From assembly GCA_964484185.1 (NCBI GenBank), contig CAZAEQ010000020.1, forward strand, positions 1 to 64,000: a stretch of DNA of 64,000 nucleotides. The letters are read 5' to 3'. The translations under genes were made by a program, and so were the position numbers. The DNA is from F1-120-MAGs238 sp964484185 (GTDB taxonomy: Bacteria; Planctomycetota; Phycisphaerae; Phycisphaerales; UBA1924). Below the pieces are notes generated by a model. It did no database searches and was not told where the DNA came from. It worked only from the letters and a program-made list of their open reading frames with translations. Shown here one piece after another: positions 1 through 9,034 of this stretch. Every line of letters begins with the position of its first letter. Position 1 is the first letter of the stretch.

Positions 1-833
1 GGCGGATTCGATAGATCAATCGGCACATATACCCCGCGTTCGTGGTCGCTATTCAAAACCACCGCACACGGCGGCACAAATCTCGCGCCGCTGTCCGCAT
101 GCTCATGCCCAAGCAGAAACATGCTCGCGCCCCATCGTTCCACCAGGTCTTCGATCGATTCGGAGTCATATCCGCGGCCCCATACCAGGTGGTGCACACT
201 CCCCGCTCGCGACCGGTAGTCCTCATCAGTCAGCGCGCGGGTGAATATCGATGGATCAAATCGACCCATCATCGCCACCGCTGGCAGACTATGGCAAACA
301 ATAAAATCTGAGTTCGGGCACACACACCGCAGCGCGATCGGCATCGAGGCAATGAACTCTTTGATCGCAACCAGGACTTCGTCCATGTCGCCGCCAAAAA
401 CGTACTCAACACCCTTTTTGAAAGCCAGCACTGGTTGAACGCCATCTTTTAAAATCGCCGCCTCGTGATACTGTGCAAGCTCATGATTCGCAAGCAGCGT
501 GTGAATCCGTTCCGGATACGCGGCTTTCAGTCCTGCCACTTTAGTCAGCGCTCGATAGCTCAAATCCATCCCGTTCATCAGCCGGTCCGAATGAATGACT
601 TCGTGCAAAACCAGATGCGTGTCATCGCGTTCATCTAGTTGCGCGACACGACACAACGCTTCAAAGTGAAACGGATTGTCGTGCAGGTCCCCCGTTGCAA
701 TAAGTAGCCCCGGATGTGTGATTCGATCAATCCCGAAAACGCGGCACGCGGCAGTGGCATTGGCGCGTGCGCCAGCTCGCAGTGCTTCACACACGCTCTG
801 GGCATCTCGAAAATCAATCGGAGCGACCGGCAC
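1..833 (-). CDS. PPP-family (calcineurin-like) phosphatase, C-terminus cut by window edge
   Basis: The reading frame is open from a GTG at 833 to the left edge, about 277 codons, with no stop inside the window. PPP-type motifs appear in order: GDLHD (residues 48-52), SDR (82-84), ANHE (115-118), CHS (180-182), WGRG (218-221) and LLGHEH (about 248-253). In this family these supply two-metal ligands and the phosphate-binding Arg, so a cytosolic Ser/Thr (or dual) phosphatase is likely. The usual GDxxDRG is here HEVIHSDR, so the bridging Asp is replaced by Glu, which is unusual. An in-frame TGA lies just upstream of the open frame. GTG at 833 is the best start, although its ribosome site is weak. 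The gene begins 32 bp after a protein kinase gene on the same strand, so the two are probably cotranscribed. Confidence 0.8.
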   Translation of the reverse strand, partial: MPVAPIDFRDAQSVCEALRAGARANATAACRVFGIDRITHPGLLIATGDLHDNPFHFEALCRVAQLDERDDTHLVLHEVIHSDRLMNGMDLSYRALTKVAGLKAAYPERIHTLLANHELAQYHEAAILKDGVQPVLAFKKGVEYVFGGDMDEVLVAIKEFIASMPIALRCVCPNSDFIVCHSLPAVAMMGRFDPSIFTRALTDEDYRSRAGSVHHLVWGRGYDSESIEDLVERWGASMFLLGHEHADSGARFVPPCAVVLNSDHERGVYVPIDLSNP

Positions 834-865
834 TACGCCCTCGCTTTTAGAAAGGAATGATCAAT

Positions 866-1762
866 TCAGAATTGGGATGCCGGCTCGTCATACTGATCCA
901 TCGGCACGGTTTTCGCGGCGAGAATCGCCTTGATAAGGTCAAGTTGGTCCGCAACCAGCTTCATGTTGGCCGGACGGTTTGCAGGGTCAATCTCGACACA
1001 CTGCATGATGATCTGGTTTAGACGCGGATGGACCTGTGGGTTCAGCTCGATCACAGGCTTGGGCTTTTCAATCAGTGAATCATCCAGCTGCGAAACCAGC
1101 GAATCGCCCTTGGCCATCGCGGTGGGGATGTGACGCCGCGTAAAGACCCAGTACATCGTCGCGCCAAGGTTGTAGACATCGGTCGATGGTGTAATCGGGC
1201 GGCGGTGCACCTGCTCTGGCGCGATGTAATCGGGAGTCCCCTGAATACGTTCCTTCACCGTGCCCACTTTGCACGATTGCCCAAGGTCGATGATCTTGGC
1301 GACGGCCTTCACGCCGGGAGTGATCATGATGTTGTTGGGCTTCATGTCCGCATGAACATACCCGTGTCTGTGCATCGCATACATGGCCGACGCGACCTGA
1401 TGGAAGATATTGACAGCCAGATCCATACTGGTGTCGGGCGACCGGTCCAGTGCGACGCCATCAACAAATTCCATTACCAGGAAAAGCTCGGTGACATTGA
1501 GCAGACCACTCTTTTTCTTGATCACTCGATCGATCTTGCGAATTGATTCGTGGTCAATTTCCGAAGCGATCTTGTATTCAATCTCAGCCTGCTCAAGGAA
1601 CCGCACATCTTTCTCGGTGTGCCTGGCAACGTGCTTGAGTGCCCAGATCTGTTTGCTCTTGGGATCTTGAACGAGATAAATGATCGACGCTGCCCCGCGG
1701 CCAACCTCGGCCAGGACGCGATACCCCTCGATCATGTCGCCTTTCTTAATCTCGCTGACCAA
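866..1762 (-). CDS. Serine/threonine protein kinase, soluble
   Basis: This is a 298-residue protein consisting almost entirely of a Hanks-type kinase domain. Visible elements are the glycine-rich loop GRGAAS (21-26), the ATP-anchoring Lys in ALKHV (43), the catalytic loop HADMKPNN (137-144), DLG in place of DFG (159-161) and APEQ (181-184). There is no membrane segment or extracellular sensor, so it is predicted to be cytosolic. The listed start is TTG at 1762 with AAGGGG upstream; ATG at 1735 is the alternative, and an in-frame TGA just upstream rules out anything longer. It is followed by a PPP-type phosphatase gene 32 bp downstream, which suggests an opposing kinase-phosphatase pair. The substrate cannot be inferred. 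Confidence 0.9.
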   Translation of the reverse strand: MVSEIKKGDMIEGYRVLAEVGRGAASIIYLVQDPKSKQIWALKHVARHTEKDVRFLEQAEIEYKIASEIDHESIRKIDRVIKKKSGLLNVTELFLVMEFVDGVALDRSPDTSMDLAVNIFHQVASAMYAMHRHGYVHADMKPNNIMITPGVKAVAKIIDLGQSCKVGTVKERIQGTPDYIAPEQVHRRPITPSTDVYNLGATMYWVFTRRHIPTAMAKGDSLVSQLDDSLIEKPKPVIELNPQVHPRLNQIIMQCVEIDPANRPANMKLVADQLDLIKAILAAKTVPMDQYDEPASQF

Positions 1763-2055
1763 ACTCTGGCCCCTTCACCCAAGTTCCGCCGCTCGTCTCA
1801 CAAGACCCTAACAGAATCCCAAGAAAACGAACCTATTGCAGTACGAAGACTTCCGCACCATTGGCTGGTGTGGTTCCGCTTCAATAACGATCCGGCCGGA
1901 GTTTCACCAAGCACGAATCCTCGAACTCACAGTATGGCAACAGAATTGCAAAAGTGCAAACCTGACAAGGCCAAGTGCCGCCATTGGAGGTAGCACGGAA
2001 GCCCCATAAGACCCCAAATAGACCAAAATCCAAATGTCGTGTATGCACCACGGCC

Positions 2056-2712
2056 TTATCGGCTGGCGGTAATCTGGCTGCGGAACTGAGCCTCAGCAAA
2101 GTACCCGCCAGGCGATTTGACCGGAGCCACATCGCTGTGGAGGTAAATCTTCGAGGCTGGGATGTTCAGTTCACTGGCGAGTGCGTTGGTCAACTGCACC
2201 AGACGCCGCATCTGTGACTCTGAGAAAGTCTTGGAATTGCCATCGCCAACCAGGCAAATCGAAACCGCGTGCTGGTTGAGCCATTTGGCGTTGTTGCCCA
2301 TGGCATGAGCACCTGGCTGCTGATTCATCCAACGGGCTCCGACATTGAGATGGCCATCGTTGATGCCGTTCCCATTGCCGATAACAAAATGGTGACCAAG
2401 TCCCGTCAAACCTGCGGCCTTTGCCTGCGTTTCAAGCGTTTGAGCGGTGGCAAAGGGCGAAGCCGTGTGGTGAATGACAATCGCCTGCCAGCGTGAATGA
2501 TCCAGCTTTTGTGTGGTTGCAAAGATTGCTTGAAGATTTGGAGTGTCAGTGGGGGCCATCAGAACCGGAAGGCTCGAGGCGAGGTTCGACTGCGGCGAAC
2601 GATCCAGGACGGCCAATACGCCGCCAACGCCGACGATTCCCATAGCGAGGGCGCACCACACCACCAGGGTGCGTTGACCACGGCCATTACGAGATGAGGA
2701 CTTGCGTGCCAT
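2056..2712 (-). CDS. Membrane-anchored N-acetylmuramoyl-L-alanine amidase-fold protein (Amidase_2)
   Basis: This protein has 218 residues. A basic N-terminus is followed by one hydrophobic segment (about 14-36), which is a signal anchor or uncleaved signal. The rest fits the T7-lysozyme/PGRP amidase fold: IVIHHTA supplies the first zinc His, GLGHHFVI is the core strand, and YLHSDV supplies the second zinc His. The third ligand is normally Cys or Asp in a CPG or DPG motif, but here the sequence is KSPG, so Ser replaces it. Activity is therefore uncertain, and the protein may bind rather than cleave peptidoglycan. It would act in the periplasm on peptide stems. It stands alone, with 293 noncoding bases after its stop and a terminator for the next minus-strand gene just upstream. 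Confidence 0.8.
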   Translation of the reverse strand: MARKSSSRNGRGQRTLVVWCALAMGIVGVGGVLAVLDRSPQSNLASSLPVLMAPTDTPNLQAIFATTQKLDHSRWQAIVIHHTASPFATAQTLETQAKAAGLTGLGHHFVIGNGNGINDGHLNVGARWMNQQPGAHAMGNNAKWLNQHAVSICLVGDGNSKTFSESQMRRLVQLTNALASELNIPASKIYLHSDVAPVKSPGGYFAEAQFRSQITASR

Positions 2713-2874
2713 GCGAGTCTTTCAGGAAAGTCGAAGAACTACAGAGGAGGCCACCAAGCATACCCCTGTAACTCGTGCGAAGAGATATCGGCCGTGCAAG
2801 CCCTTGTCGTTTACTCCAGTTTGGGCCTTCGAAACTTTTTTTGTAACAATGCAAGTTATCTGGGCCGGGAGCGC

Positions 2875-2912
2875 AAAAAAACACAGGCCCCAGCAATGAG
2901 CCAGGGCCTGTG
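2875..2912 (-). terminator. Rho-independent terminator of the prepilin-like gene
   Basis: A 9-bp perfect stem (2882-2890 with 2904-2912) and a 13-base loop are followed on the minus strand by a run of T (2875-2881). It lies 26 bases past the stop at 2939. Confidence 0.85.
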
Positions 2913-2938
2913 GAAGGACTCATGGGCCACGATTGCCA

Positions 2939-3901
2939 TCAATCGTGCCACAGAGTGACAGAACTCGCGGAGATTTGACCTGCGGAAATAATCCCCAGTA
3001 GCGCGTTGGTGTTGTTGTTGAGATTGGTGTCTCCCAGACGGGTGCTGTCATTCTCGTTCACGAAAATGTTGTCTGGTTGCGTCTTGGATCCCGCGGGCAA
3101 ACCATTGAAGTTAAATGTGACTGCATCGGGGTCGGGCTTTGTCACAAAATCAACGTGGTTGTCGTTGAAGCCGATGTTCCCTTCCCACGTTGTGCGGCTG
3201 CCGTGAATAAGGAGTGAAGTAGATGCTGTGCCGCTGACGCCGGGGCGAAGGCGCCAGGTGAGGTTTGCGCCAGATCCCGCAACGTCATACTCCGGTCCGC
3301 GGTTTCCCAGTATTGCCTCAGTTGAACTGAAGGTGTTCGACCACCTCGCTTTTCGCCCATACAGCGGCAAGTTGTGGGCGTACGAAACGCCACCAGAAGT
3401 AGCCGTCGCATTCACGCCCTGCCCTGTATCGCCGACCGAGCCAGTTGCAGGTGCCGAAGCCTGCGTAGCACGGAACGCCGGGTCCCAGAGGGCCTGGCTC
3501 GGAAGAACCGCTGAAGGAGGTGTAGAGAAGTTGTACCCCTCGTAAGGCTTGATGCTGCCATTGGCTTCGGCAGGAGTGACACACATTTCAGTGGGAAGGT
3601 AGCCATTGAAGATCAAAAGCGAAAAGATGTTCTTCGTGCAATCCTTGGCTTCGGGCGGCGTGGTGACCCCCAGAGTGTTGTTGCCCTTATCTACAACACT
3701 TGGAAGCGGGTAGGCGTCTCCATTAGATTGTGCCCAGATAGCCAGCCCCTGCATCGTGCCGCGAATGTTGGCAGCGCAGCGAATCTGTCGAGCAATTGCT
3801 CGAGCACGACCAAGAGCGGGAAGGAGAATCGCGATCAAGAGTGCGATGATGGCGATAACGACGAGCAATTCAATAAGCGTAAAACCTTTGAGCTTTCTCA
3901 T
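2939..3901 (-). CDS. Prepilin-type pseudopilin with secreted C-terminal domain
   Basis: This protein has 320 residues. The N-terminus MRKLKG then [20 protein letters not shown] is a textbook type IV prepilin signal: cleavage would fall after Gly6, with Glu at mature position 5. It is followed by the [17 protein letters not shown] region typical of planctomycete pseudopilins. The C-terminal part is soluble and ends in a region with INVNENDST-like loops. An upstream in-frame start exists at 3931, but 3901 has AGGAT at a good distance and puts the cleavage site in the right place. Such proteins are expected to be processed by a PilD-like peptidase and inserted into a type II secretion or type IV pilus-like fibre. 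Planctomycetes encode many, and the specific role is unknown. A strong terminator follows. Confidence 0.88.
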   Translation of the reverse strand: MRKLKGFTLIELLVVIAIIALLIAILLPALGRARAIARQIRCAANIRGTMQGLAIWAQSNGDAYPLPSVVDKGNNTLGVTTPPEAKDCTKNIFSLLIFNGYLPTEMCVTPAEANGSIKPYEGYNFSTPPSAVLPSQALWDPAFRATQASAPATGSVGDTGQGVNATATSGGVSYAHNLPLYGRKARWSNTFSSTEAILGNRGPEYDVAGSGANLTWRLRPGVSGTASTSLLIHGSRTTWEGNIGFNDNHVDFVTKPDPDAVTFNFNGLPAGSKTQPDNIFVNENDSTRLGDTNLNNNTNALLGIISAGQISASSVTLWHD

Positions 3902-4589
3902 GTGAAAATCCTGTATGCGCAGTGACAGCAATCGATCCAGAATGGCTCGAGCGCTGCACTGCTGCGGGCGATCGAGCCCGCGAACAGACGATCAGTTTCG
4001 GACGCAGCAGGAGTGTCGAGTTCCGGGGAATGAGCCACGAGAGTGGGCGCACCGACTCCCAGGCCCGACAGCGTGCCGCCGTACGTGCGTTTTCGAAATG
4101 CGTGAGCGCGTGACATCGTGACCGGTTTACAAACGGCCTCAGATGCGACTCGCATCCATGCCGCCGATCGTCGTCGCGGCACAGATGCCCTCAGCACTTC
4201 TCCAGATTGTCGACATGTTTCTGATGCAGCCAGGGAAAGATGAGCCTGGATAAGGTGGCGCCAATCAAAGGACGCCGAAATCAGAACGGTTTAAAACATG
4301 ATGAAGCGCATCTTGTACCGGGACATAAGAACATGCCAAAAGGCCGCAGAAACACACAAAAGTATGCGTGCGTGTCGCGTGCGTGATGCGAGGTCGTTCT
4401 CCCCGCGAAGTTCTCCTTATGCTCTCGTCGCTTTATGCGGTCAGGACTTCAGAACGAAATCCTGTGTCGACTCTCGGGCCGCGCGGCTCGGGATCGGCAA
4501 TGCTTATGAGAGAGCATGCGCAGTCCAGGTGGACGCGGTTGCAGTCAACTTGTAAAGTTGTTCAGGATCGAAGCGGGCCAATGCCTCGC
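3902..4589. other. 688-base region without a supported gene
   Basis: Short overlapping frames occur on both strands, but none has a convincing start, family motif or coding pattern. The part next to 3902 must hold the promoter and leader of the prepilin-like gene. I could not pick out a confident -35/-10 pair, tRNA or structured RNA. Confidence 0.5.
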
Positions 4590-4814
4590 TCAGCGAACCA
4601 GGCGGCCCCGCAGATTCGGGACTTTGCGGCCGTATTCATCTTCAAGAAATGGCTCAGCTCGCTCATCGCGGGAAGTATCGAACCGGTCAAATTGTGACCG
4701 ATCTTCGGTACTCGTGAAGACGCCTTTGCGGCAGCCTCCGAGCAACAGTGCCAGCGCGCAGAGAGTTGCGATTGGAAGCAGAAACTGGTTGGGTGATGAA
4801 GCGGTCTTGCGCAC
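4590..4814 (-). CDS. Small predicted lipoprotein
   Basis: This is a 74-residue protein starting at GTG 4814, with GGAGA eight bases upstream. It has a basic start, a hydrophobic stretch (FLLPIATLCALALLL) and a lipobox ending LLGGC (Cys about residue 28), so it should be lipidated on that Cys. The remaining 46 residues are charged (DRSQFDRFDTSRDERAEPF...EYGRKVPNLRGRL) and contain no domain I recognise. It lies 116 bp after trmL on the same strand and may be the last gene of that operon. Function unknown. Confidence 0.72.
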   Translation of the reverse strand: MRKTASSPNQFLLPIATLCALALLLGGCRKGVFTSTEDRSQFDRFDTSRDERAEPFLEDEYGRKVPNLRGRLVR

Positions 4815-4930
4815 GAGGGGAATCTCCGATAGGTCAAAAAGTGTACCGCCCTCGCGGGCCGCTGGAGCGACTGGCGAGGGCGATACACAAATCGGAGGAG
4901 AGAGAGATCAATCCTGTTACGCCAGTTCGT

Positions 4931-5458
4931 TTATACAGGTTCGGCAAAGTCGCAAATATTTCCGCCCCGGATGGCGATCTGGTTGCGGGCCGCCAATTGG
5001 CGGATTCCCTCAAAAACCACCGCGCAAACCGCCGTTGCCAGGTTCAGCGACCGCTCCCCACTGACCATCGGCATCCGAATGCAGGAGGTCGAAAACCGCT
5101 CGAGCGTGGCCGCTGGCAGCCCCGCAGTTTCTTTACCGAAAATCAGGCAGTCGCCCGGTTGGAAGTCGGCTTCGTAGTAAGTCCGGGTGGTCTTGGTGGT
5201 CAGGACCCACACCCGTGGGGTTGCAATAGTCGCCAGAAAGGTGTCCAGTGTGTCGTGCTCTTTGACGCCAAGCCGCGGCCAGTAATCCAGCCCCGCGCGG
5301 CGGCACGCCTTCTCGCTTGTGTCAAACCCCAGCGGCCTGACAAGGTCGAGCGAACACCCAGTGGCCACACATGTGCGACCAATGTTCCCCGTGTTATTGG
5401 GAATCTCAGGCTGACAGAGAACGACGCGAAAAAGCGGGTGCGTCGACAGCACGCTCAT
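4931..5458 (-). CDS. trmL: tRNA (cytidine(34)-2'-O)-methyltransferase TrmL
   Basis: This 175-residue protein is of normal length for the single-domain SpoU/TrmH member TrmL (YibK). It uses SAM to methylate the 2'-OH of the wobble base (C34 or U34) of certain leucine tRNAs. Characteristic segments are PEIPNNTGNIGRTC (motif 1), LIFGKETAGLP (motif 2) and MVSGERSLNLATAVCAVVFE (motif 3), which together form the trefoil-knot SAM site. Its ATG overlaps the TAA of the upstream gene by one base, so translation is probably coupled to the thioredoxin-fold protein. Confidence 0.93.
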   Translation of the reverse strand: MSVLSTHPLFRVVLCQPEIPNNTGNIGRTCVATGCSLDLVRPLGFDTSEKACRRAGLDYWPRLGVKEHDTLDTFLATIATPRVWVLTTKTTRTYYEADFQPGDCLIFGKETAGLPAATLERFSTSCIRMPMVSGERSLNLATAVCAVVFEGIRQLAARNQIAIRGGNICDFAEPV

Positions 5459-6789
5459 TACTTGCTTTCCGGCGCAGCTTCGGGCGTTGCGACAGGCTTA
5501 TTCGCCTGAGCGCGAATCCACTTATCCTCAGCCGCGCGGCGCTTTTTTACACCGGGGTCTTTAGTGACCACTTCGTCAATCGTGCCTTCAAACTCCGGCC
5601 AGAGGCTCGAGCCCTGGAAGCGGATGCGGCCCTCGCTGGAAGCAACGCAGGCATATGGCACGGAGAAGTACTGGAATTGCAGATCGTTTGAGCGGGCATT
5701 GCTGAGCACAACACCTGCTGGGTCAGCAAGCAGCGTGTGCTGGAAATTGCGATTTTCCATGATCCCTCTGATGCGAGGGATGACCTTCTCTGGGTCTTGT
5801 TCTTCTTCAAGCTCTTTCTTGGCGACGCCTTCAGGGATGCCATCAAGCTTGAACGGCGTGAAGATGCCGATGAACACAACGTCGCGCCCGTACTTGCGTT
5901 GCAGTGCTTCCATGCGTTGCATCGCCGGGTCATAGCTGCGGGTGACGTTCCAGTTCCAGAAATACACCACCGTGCAACGACCCTGAATTTCAGGCTTCTT
6001 GGGGAAGAACGTGTCATCGGGAAGAACCAGGTTCTTCACTTCGTCAAATTTGTTCACCGCATCGGCCTGGTAAATCGAGTACTTCCTGAACCCAGCCTTC
6101 GCATAGTCCTCATCATCCGGCGCGACATAGGGCTGCTCCGGGATACGAGTCATATCTACGCTGCTGTTGATATTCGAAGTTTTCGCTGCGGCAATGCGAG
6201 CCGCCTCAGCATCCGCAGCGTTGCGGCCAGTCGTGCCCGCCGCCTGCTCCGCAGTTTCCTTCACCACCAGAGCAACCGCTTCTTCAGCTGATTCAGTAGT
6301 AATGCTGGCAAACCGCATCTGGCCCGCGCGGTCAATCACGTACATTTCTGGATCGCTGCTCGAAAGGATCGCCTTACGGAAATCGCCCTTGGCATCATGA
6401 GCAAGCAGGAACGTGCTTCCCGCAGGTGCATCGAGCTTGGTCGCATCGGCCCACGCGTCAGCCGAGTGAACGCCGACAACAATCAGGCCATCTTTACCGT
6501 ACTTTTCCGAAAGCCTGCGGGCATTCTTCAGAGCTTTCACCGAAATATCGCGCCAGCCTGCCCAGGTCACGACAAGAATCGGCTTGCCGCTTGTTGAGGC
6601 TGAATCGAGTGCCGCTCCATTGGTCCAACCGCTTAAACTCGCCCAGTTCGCCGCAGCGAACGGCTTCAACTCCATTGCATTCAACTGCGTGCGGCGAGCG
6701 CCTTCGCCTTTGCGAATGACATCGGCATTCGCCCCGGAAACACACAGCGCAACAGCAAGACCAGCGGAAAGGACAAGAAGTCGTTTCAT
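5458..6789 (-). CDS. Secreted protein with two thioredoxin-like domains lacking the CXXC motif
   Basis: This protein has 443 residues. The start at 6789 has GAGG seven bases upstream and gives a clean signal peptide (MKRLLVLSAGLAVALCVSGANA). Two thioredoxin-like segments follow: one near residues 50-170 (GKPILVVTWAGWRD...EMYVIDRAGQMRF) and one near 270-410 (CTVVYFWNWN...LLADPAGVVLSN...VASSEGRIRF). In both, the WCxxC position reads WAGWRD or WNWNV, so neither should be redox active. The C-terminus is charged and alanine-rich. A periplasmic structural or binding role is inferred. Its stop overlaps the trmL start, and no functional link to tRNA modification is evident. Confidence 0.72.
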   Translation of the reverse strand: MKRLLVLSAGLAVALCVSGANADVIRKGEGARRTQLNAMELKPFAAANWASLSGWTNGAALDSASTSGKPILVVTWAGWRDISVKALKNARRLSEKYGKDGLIVVGVHSADAWADATKLDAPAGSTFLLAHDAKGDFRKAILSSSDPEMYVIDRAGQMRFASITTESAEEAVALVVKETAEQAAGTTGRNAADAEAARIAAAKTSNINSSVDMTRIPEQPYVAPDDEDYAKAGFRKYSIYQADAVNKFDEVKNLVLPDDTFFPKKPEIQGRCTVVYFWNWNVTRSYDPAMQRMEALQRKYGRDVVFIGIFTPFKLDGIPEGVAKKELEEEQDPEKVIPRIRGIMENRNFQHTLLADPAGVVLSNARSNDLQFQYFSVPYACVASSEGRIRFQGSSLWPEFEGTIDEVVTKDPGVKKRRAAEDKWIRAQANKPVATPEAAPESK

Positions 6790-7156
6790 TGAGGGACCTC
6801 GGCAATAGGCGAATTGGAAGACAATACAGACTATAGGGGACACGTGATTGGATGCGCAGGTTCGGGACATGTTCCGCAAGTGGCACCGGCTTACAGCGTT
6901 TACAGCCGGTGGTTTGGAAATGTGGCACCGGCTTTAAAAGTCGAAGTGTCGCAACCGGGGGGCCCGGTTGGCCTGGGATTGTTTGGAAAGGTGTTCCACG
7001 CCACCGATCAGCACTTTGAGCCGCAAATCGAATGTGTATTTGATGGCTCCAGTTTTGGTTATCGGTCCTTTGGTCGTTTCCACCTCAACGTCATAGCTCT
7101 AACCTCTACGAACCTCACTTTGCATCCATGTTCAACGCGCTCGCGCTGGCCACCCG
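6790..7156. other. 367-base intergenic region with a REP-like hairpin
   Basis: The region holds the upstream signals of the thioredoxin-fold gene and the 3' side of the DinB-like gene. An open plus-strand frame crosses it, but its composition does not look coding. The main structure is the hairpin at 6884-6911. Confidence 0.4.
6884..6911. repeat. REP-like inverted repeat with half-copy
   Basis: CACCGGCT (6884-6891) pairs perfectly with AGCCGGTG (6904-6911) across a 12-base loop. The sequence GTGGCACCGGCTT recurs at 6922-6934 without its partner arm. Extragenic palindromes of this kind are known in planctomycetes and acidobacteria; placing this one in that group is from memory. Confidence 0.45.
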
Positions 7157-7681
7157 TTACGCCTTTTCCGCGATTCCCGCGGCACGGCGCCATTGCTTCA
7201 GTTGGCCCAGGTGATGCGGCGGGTGCGCCACAAGCAGCGTGATGGCGATGTGCCCGATGGTCGGCGCGTGAGGGTGGAATTTCTCAGGCGAGGGTCTCGG
7301 GAAGTAGTCTGAATGCTTCGCGGCGACGACCGCAGCAAGTCGCGCGTTGCGGTCTCTGAACCGTTCAATGAGTTCGCGCTTCGTCGCATAGGCAGCGCGG
7401 TCGGCGACAGGCGTCGTGCCATACCCGAACCGCTCCATCTCGGCATCGGCCGTCGGCACGCTCAGGTCGTCGAGCATCGATAGCAAAGTTCCTGCGTACG
7501 CGTTGAGATGCGACAGCGTCCACGCTGGGTGGTTGACGATGGTGCCCGGCTGTTCGGTCATTCGCAATTCCGGAATATCTTCGACGACCTCGATTAGAAA
7601 CCCGTTGATCATCGCATGGATATTCAGGATCGTGCTGATCGTGTCGCAGGGTGGGGAGCGTGGGAAGTCGTGGGTGCTCAT
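7157..7681 (-). CDS. DinB-like (DUF664-type) four-helix protein
   Basis: This protein has 174 residues. The pattern fits the DinB/YfiT superfamily: an N-terminal helix, then NHPAWTLSHL (first metal His region), and a C-terminal PTIGHIAITLLVAHPPHHLGQLKQWRR segment with His residues at the usual positions for the metal triad. Members bind a divalent metal, and several act as thiol-dependent transferases or stress proteins. The substrate here is unknown. The start ATG at 7681 has no clear ribosome site. It is a single gene, divergent from the propeller lipoprotein that starts at 7869. Confidence 0.75.
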   Translation of the reverse strand: MSTHDFPRSPPCDTISTILNIHAMINGFLIEVVEDIPELRMTEQPGTIVNHPAWTLSHLNAYAGTLLSMLDDLSVPTADAEMERFGYGTTPVADRAAYATKRELIERFRDRNARLAAVVAAKHSDYFPRPSPEKFHPHAPTIGHIAITLLVAHPPHHLGQLKQWRRAAGIAEKA

Positions 7682-7868
7682 GCGATGAAATGCTACGCAA
7701 TGGAGGCCGCCGGGCTCGTATACGCAGATGTCACGATCCGGCGAGTTCTTGAGTCACCGTTTGGTAACTCGCCAAGCTTCGTGCCGGCTCGCGCGCGACG
7801 AAACGGTATCATGAACCGGCCGCGACAATCGGGGACATTGCCCTCACCTGCGGCCGCGGAGACTCACG

Positions 7869-8993
7869 ATGAAGACGATCGCACTTGCGTTGATAATCGG
7901 ATGCGGGATAGGGTGCGCAGCCGATCAGGAATCGCAGACGATGGCACCAACCGCGGCGAAAACAGAAGTAGAGCCTCCGAAAGAAGCGTTGAATGATACC
8001 GGGCGGTCCGACCAGCCTGCCAATCGCGATCCCTACTTCACACCAACACCCGCAAAGTCGACCTCGTACATGCCGCGGGTAATCATCCGCAACATCCGCG
8101 AAGACCGCGCTGGTAACATCTGGTTCGCCACATTCGGCGGCCCGATCCGCTACGACGGCAAAGACTTCACCAATTTTTCAGAAGAAGTCGGCCTGGCGAA
8201 AACACGCATCTTCTCGCTCCTGGAAGATCGCTCAGGCGCACTCTGGTTCGGCTCCATCACCGGCGGCGCAACTCGCTACGACGGAAAATCGTTCACGAAG
8301 TTTACCGACAAAGAGGGCCTGGGCAACAACGATGTGGTCTGGATCTTCGAAGATCGCGATGCAAACATCTGGTTCGCCACCGGCAACGGCGCCAGCCGCT
8401 ATGACGGCAAAATAGTGACCAACTTCACAACGAAAGATGGGCTCGTCAACGACTCGGTCTACACGATCGCCCAGGATGCCTCGGGGCGAATCTGGTTTGG
8501 AACTCAAGGCGGCGTCTGCTCTTTCGACGGCAAGTCTTTTTCCAATCTCGCCGACCAGGTCGGAAGACCGTTCGTAAATGTTCGCTCCATGGTTGTGGAT
8601 CAATCAGAAAACCTCTGGTTTGGCGGCCAGCAAGGCGCCTTCCGTTACGATGGCAAAACTCTCGAGACTTTCACCTCCAAAGAAGGACTGCTCGATGACT
8701 TCGTTGGCTCAATGATCATCGATCGAACCGGGAACATCTGGATGGGACACCCAGGCCGCTTTGGTGATGAGAACACCGGCGGCGCGAGCCGCTACGACGG
8801 AAAGTCATTCAAACACTTCACTCACAAAGATGGCCTGGGCAGCAAGACCGTCTATAGCATGCTCGAAGACAAAGCCGGCAACACCTGGTTCGGCAGCGTC
8901 GATGCGGGCGCGTGCCGCTACGACGGCAAGACCTTTTCCTACTTTTCTGCAATCACGCCACCCTTGCTACCACCTGGCAAACCAACACCGTGA
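7869..8993 (+). CDS. Lipoprotein with seven two-component-regulator propeller repeats
   Basis: This is a 374-residue protein with a short hydrophobic N-terminus ending in IGC (lipobox, Cys about 16), followed by a low-complexity linker. Seven tandem repeats of about 42 residues follow, each shaped like EDRxGNIWFATxGGxxRYDGKxFTxFTxxxGL. This is the Reg_prop blade, normally found as the periplasmic sensor of hybrid histidine kinases. Here there is no kinase, transmembrane or output domain, so the propeller is exported and free-standing on a lipid anchor. GGAG stands seven bases before the ATG. The gene is monocistronic. A second protein with the same kind of blades is encoded at 14010. The ligand is unknown. 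Confidence 0.85.
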   Translation: MKTIALALIIGCGIGCAADQESQTMAPTAAKTEVEPPKEALNDTGRSDQPANRDPYFTPTPAKSTSYMPRVIIRNIREDRAGNIWFATFGGPIRYDGKDFTNFSEEVGLAKTRIFSLLEDRSGALWFGSITGGATRYDGKSFTKFTDKEGLGNNDVVWIFEDRDANIWFATGNGASRYDGKIVTNFTTKDGLVNDSVYTIAQDASGRIWFGTQGGVCSFDGKSFSNLADQVGRPFVNVRSMVVDQSENLWFGGQQGAFRYDGKTLETFTSKEGLLDDFVGSMIIDRTGNIWMGHPGRFGDENTGGASRYDGKSFKHFTHKDGLGSKTVYSMLEDKAGNTWFGSVDAGACRYDGKTFSYFSAITPPLLPPGKPTP

Positions 8994-9034
8994 ACTGAAA
9001 ATCGACATTGTGTGTGCAGGCCGCCTCTGTGACA

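Noticed and set aside
3902..4589. Possible small genes such as the 99-codon minus-strand frame ending at 3898
   Set aside because: There is no consistent coding pattern, the frame overlaps the prepilin start, and no homology is recognised.
6814..7242. 142-codon plus-strand frame across the REP-like hairpin
   Set aside because: It runs through an extragenic palindrome and into the antisense of the DinB-like gene, and has no motif or ribosome site.
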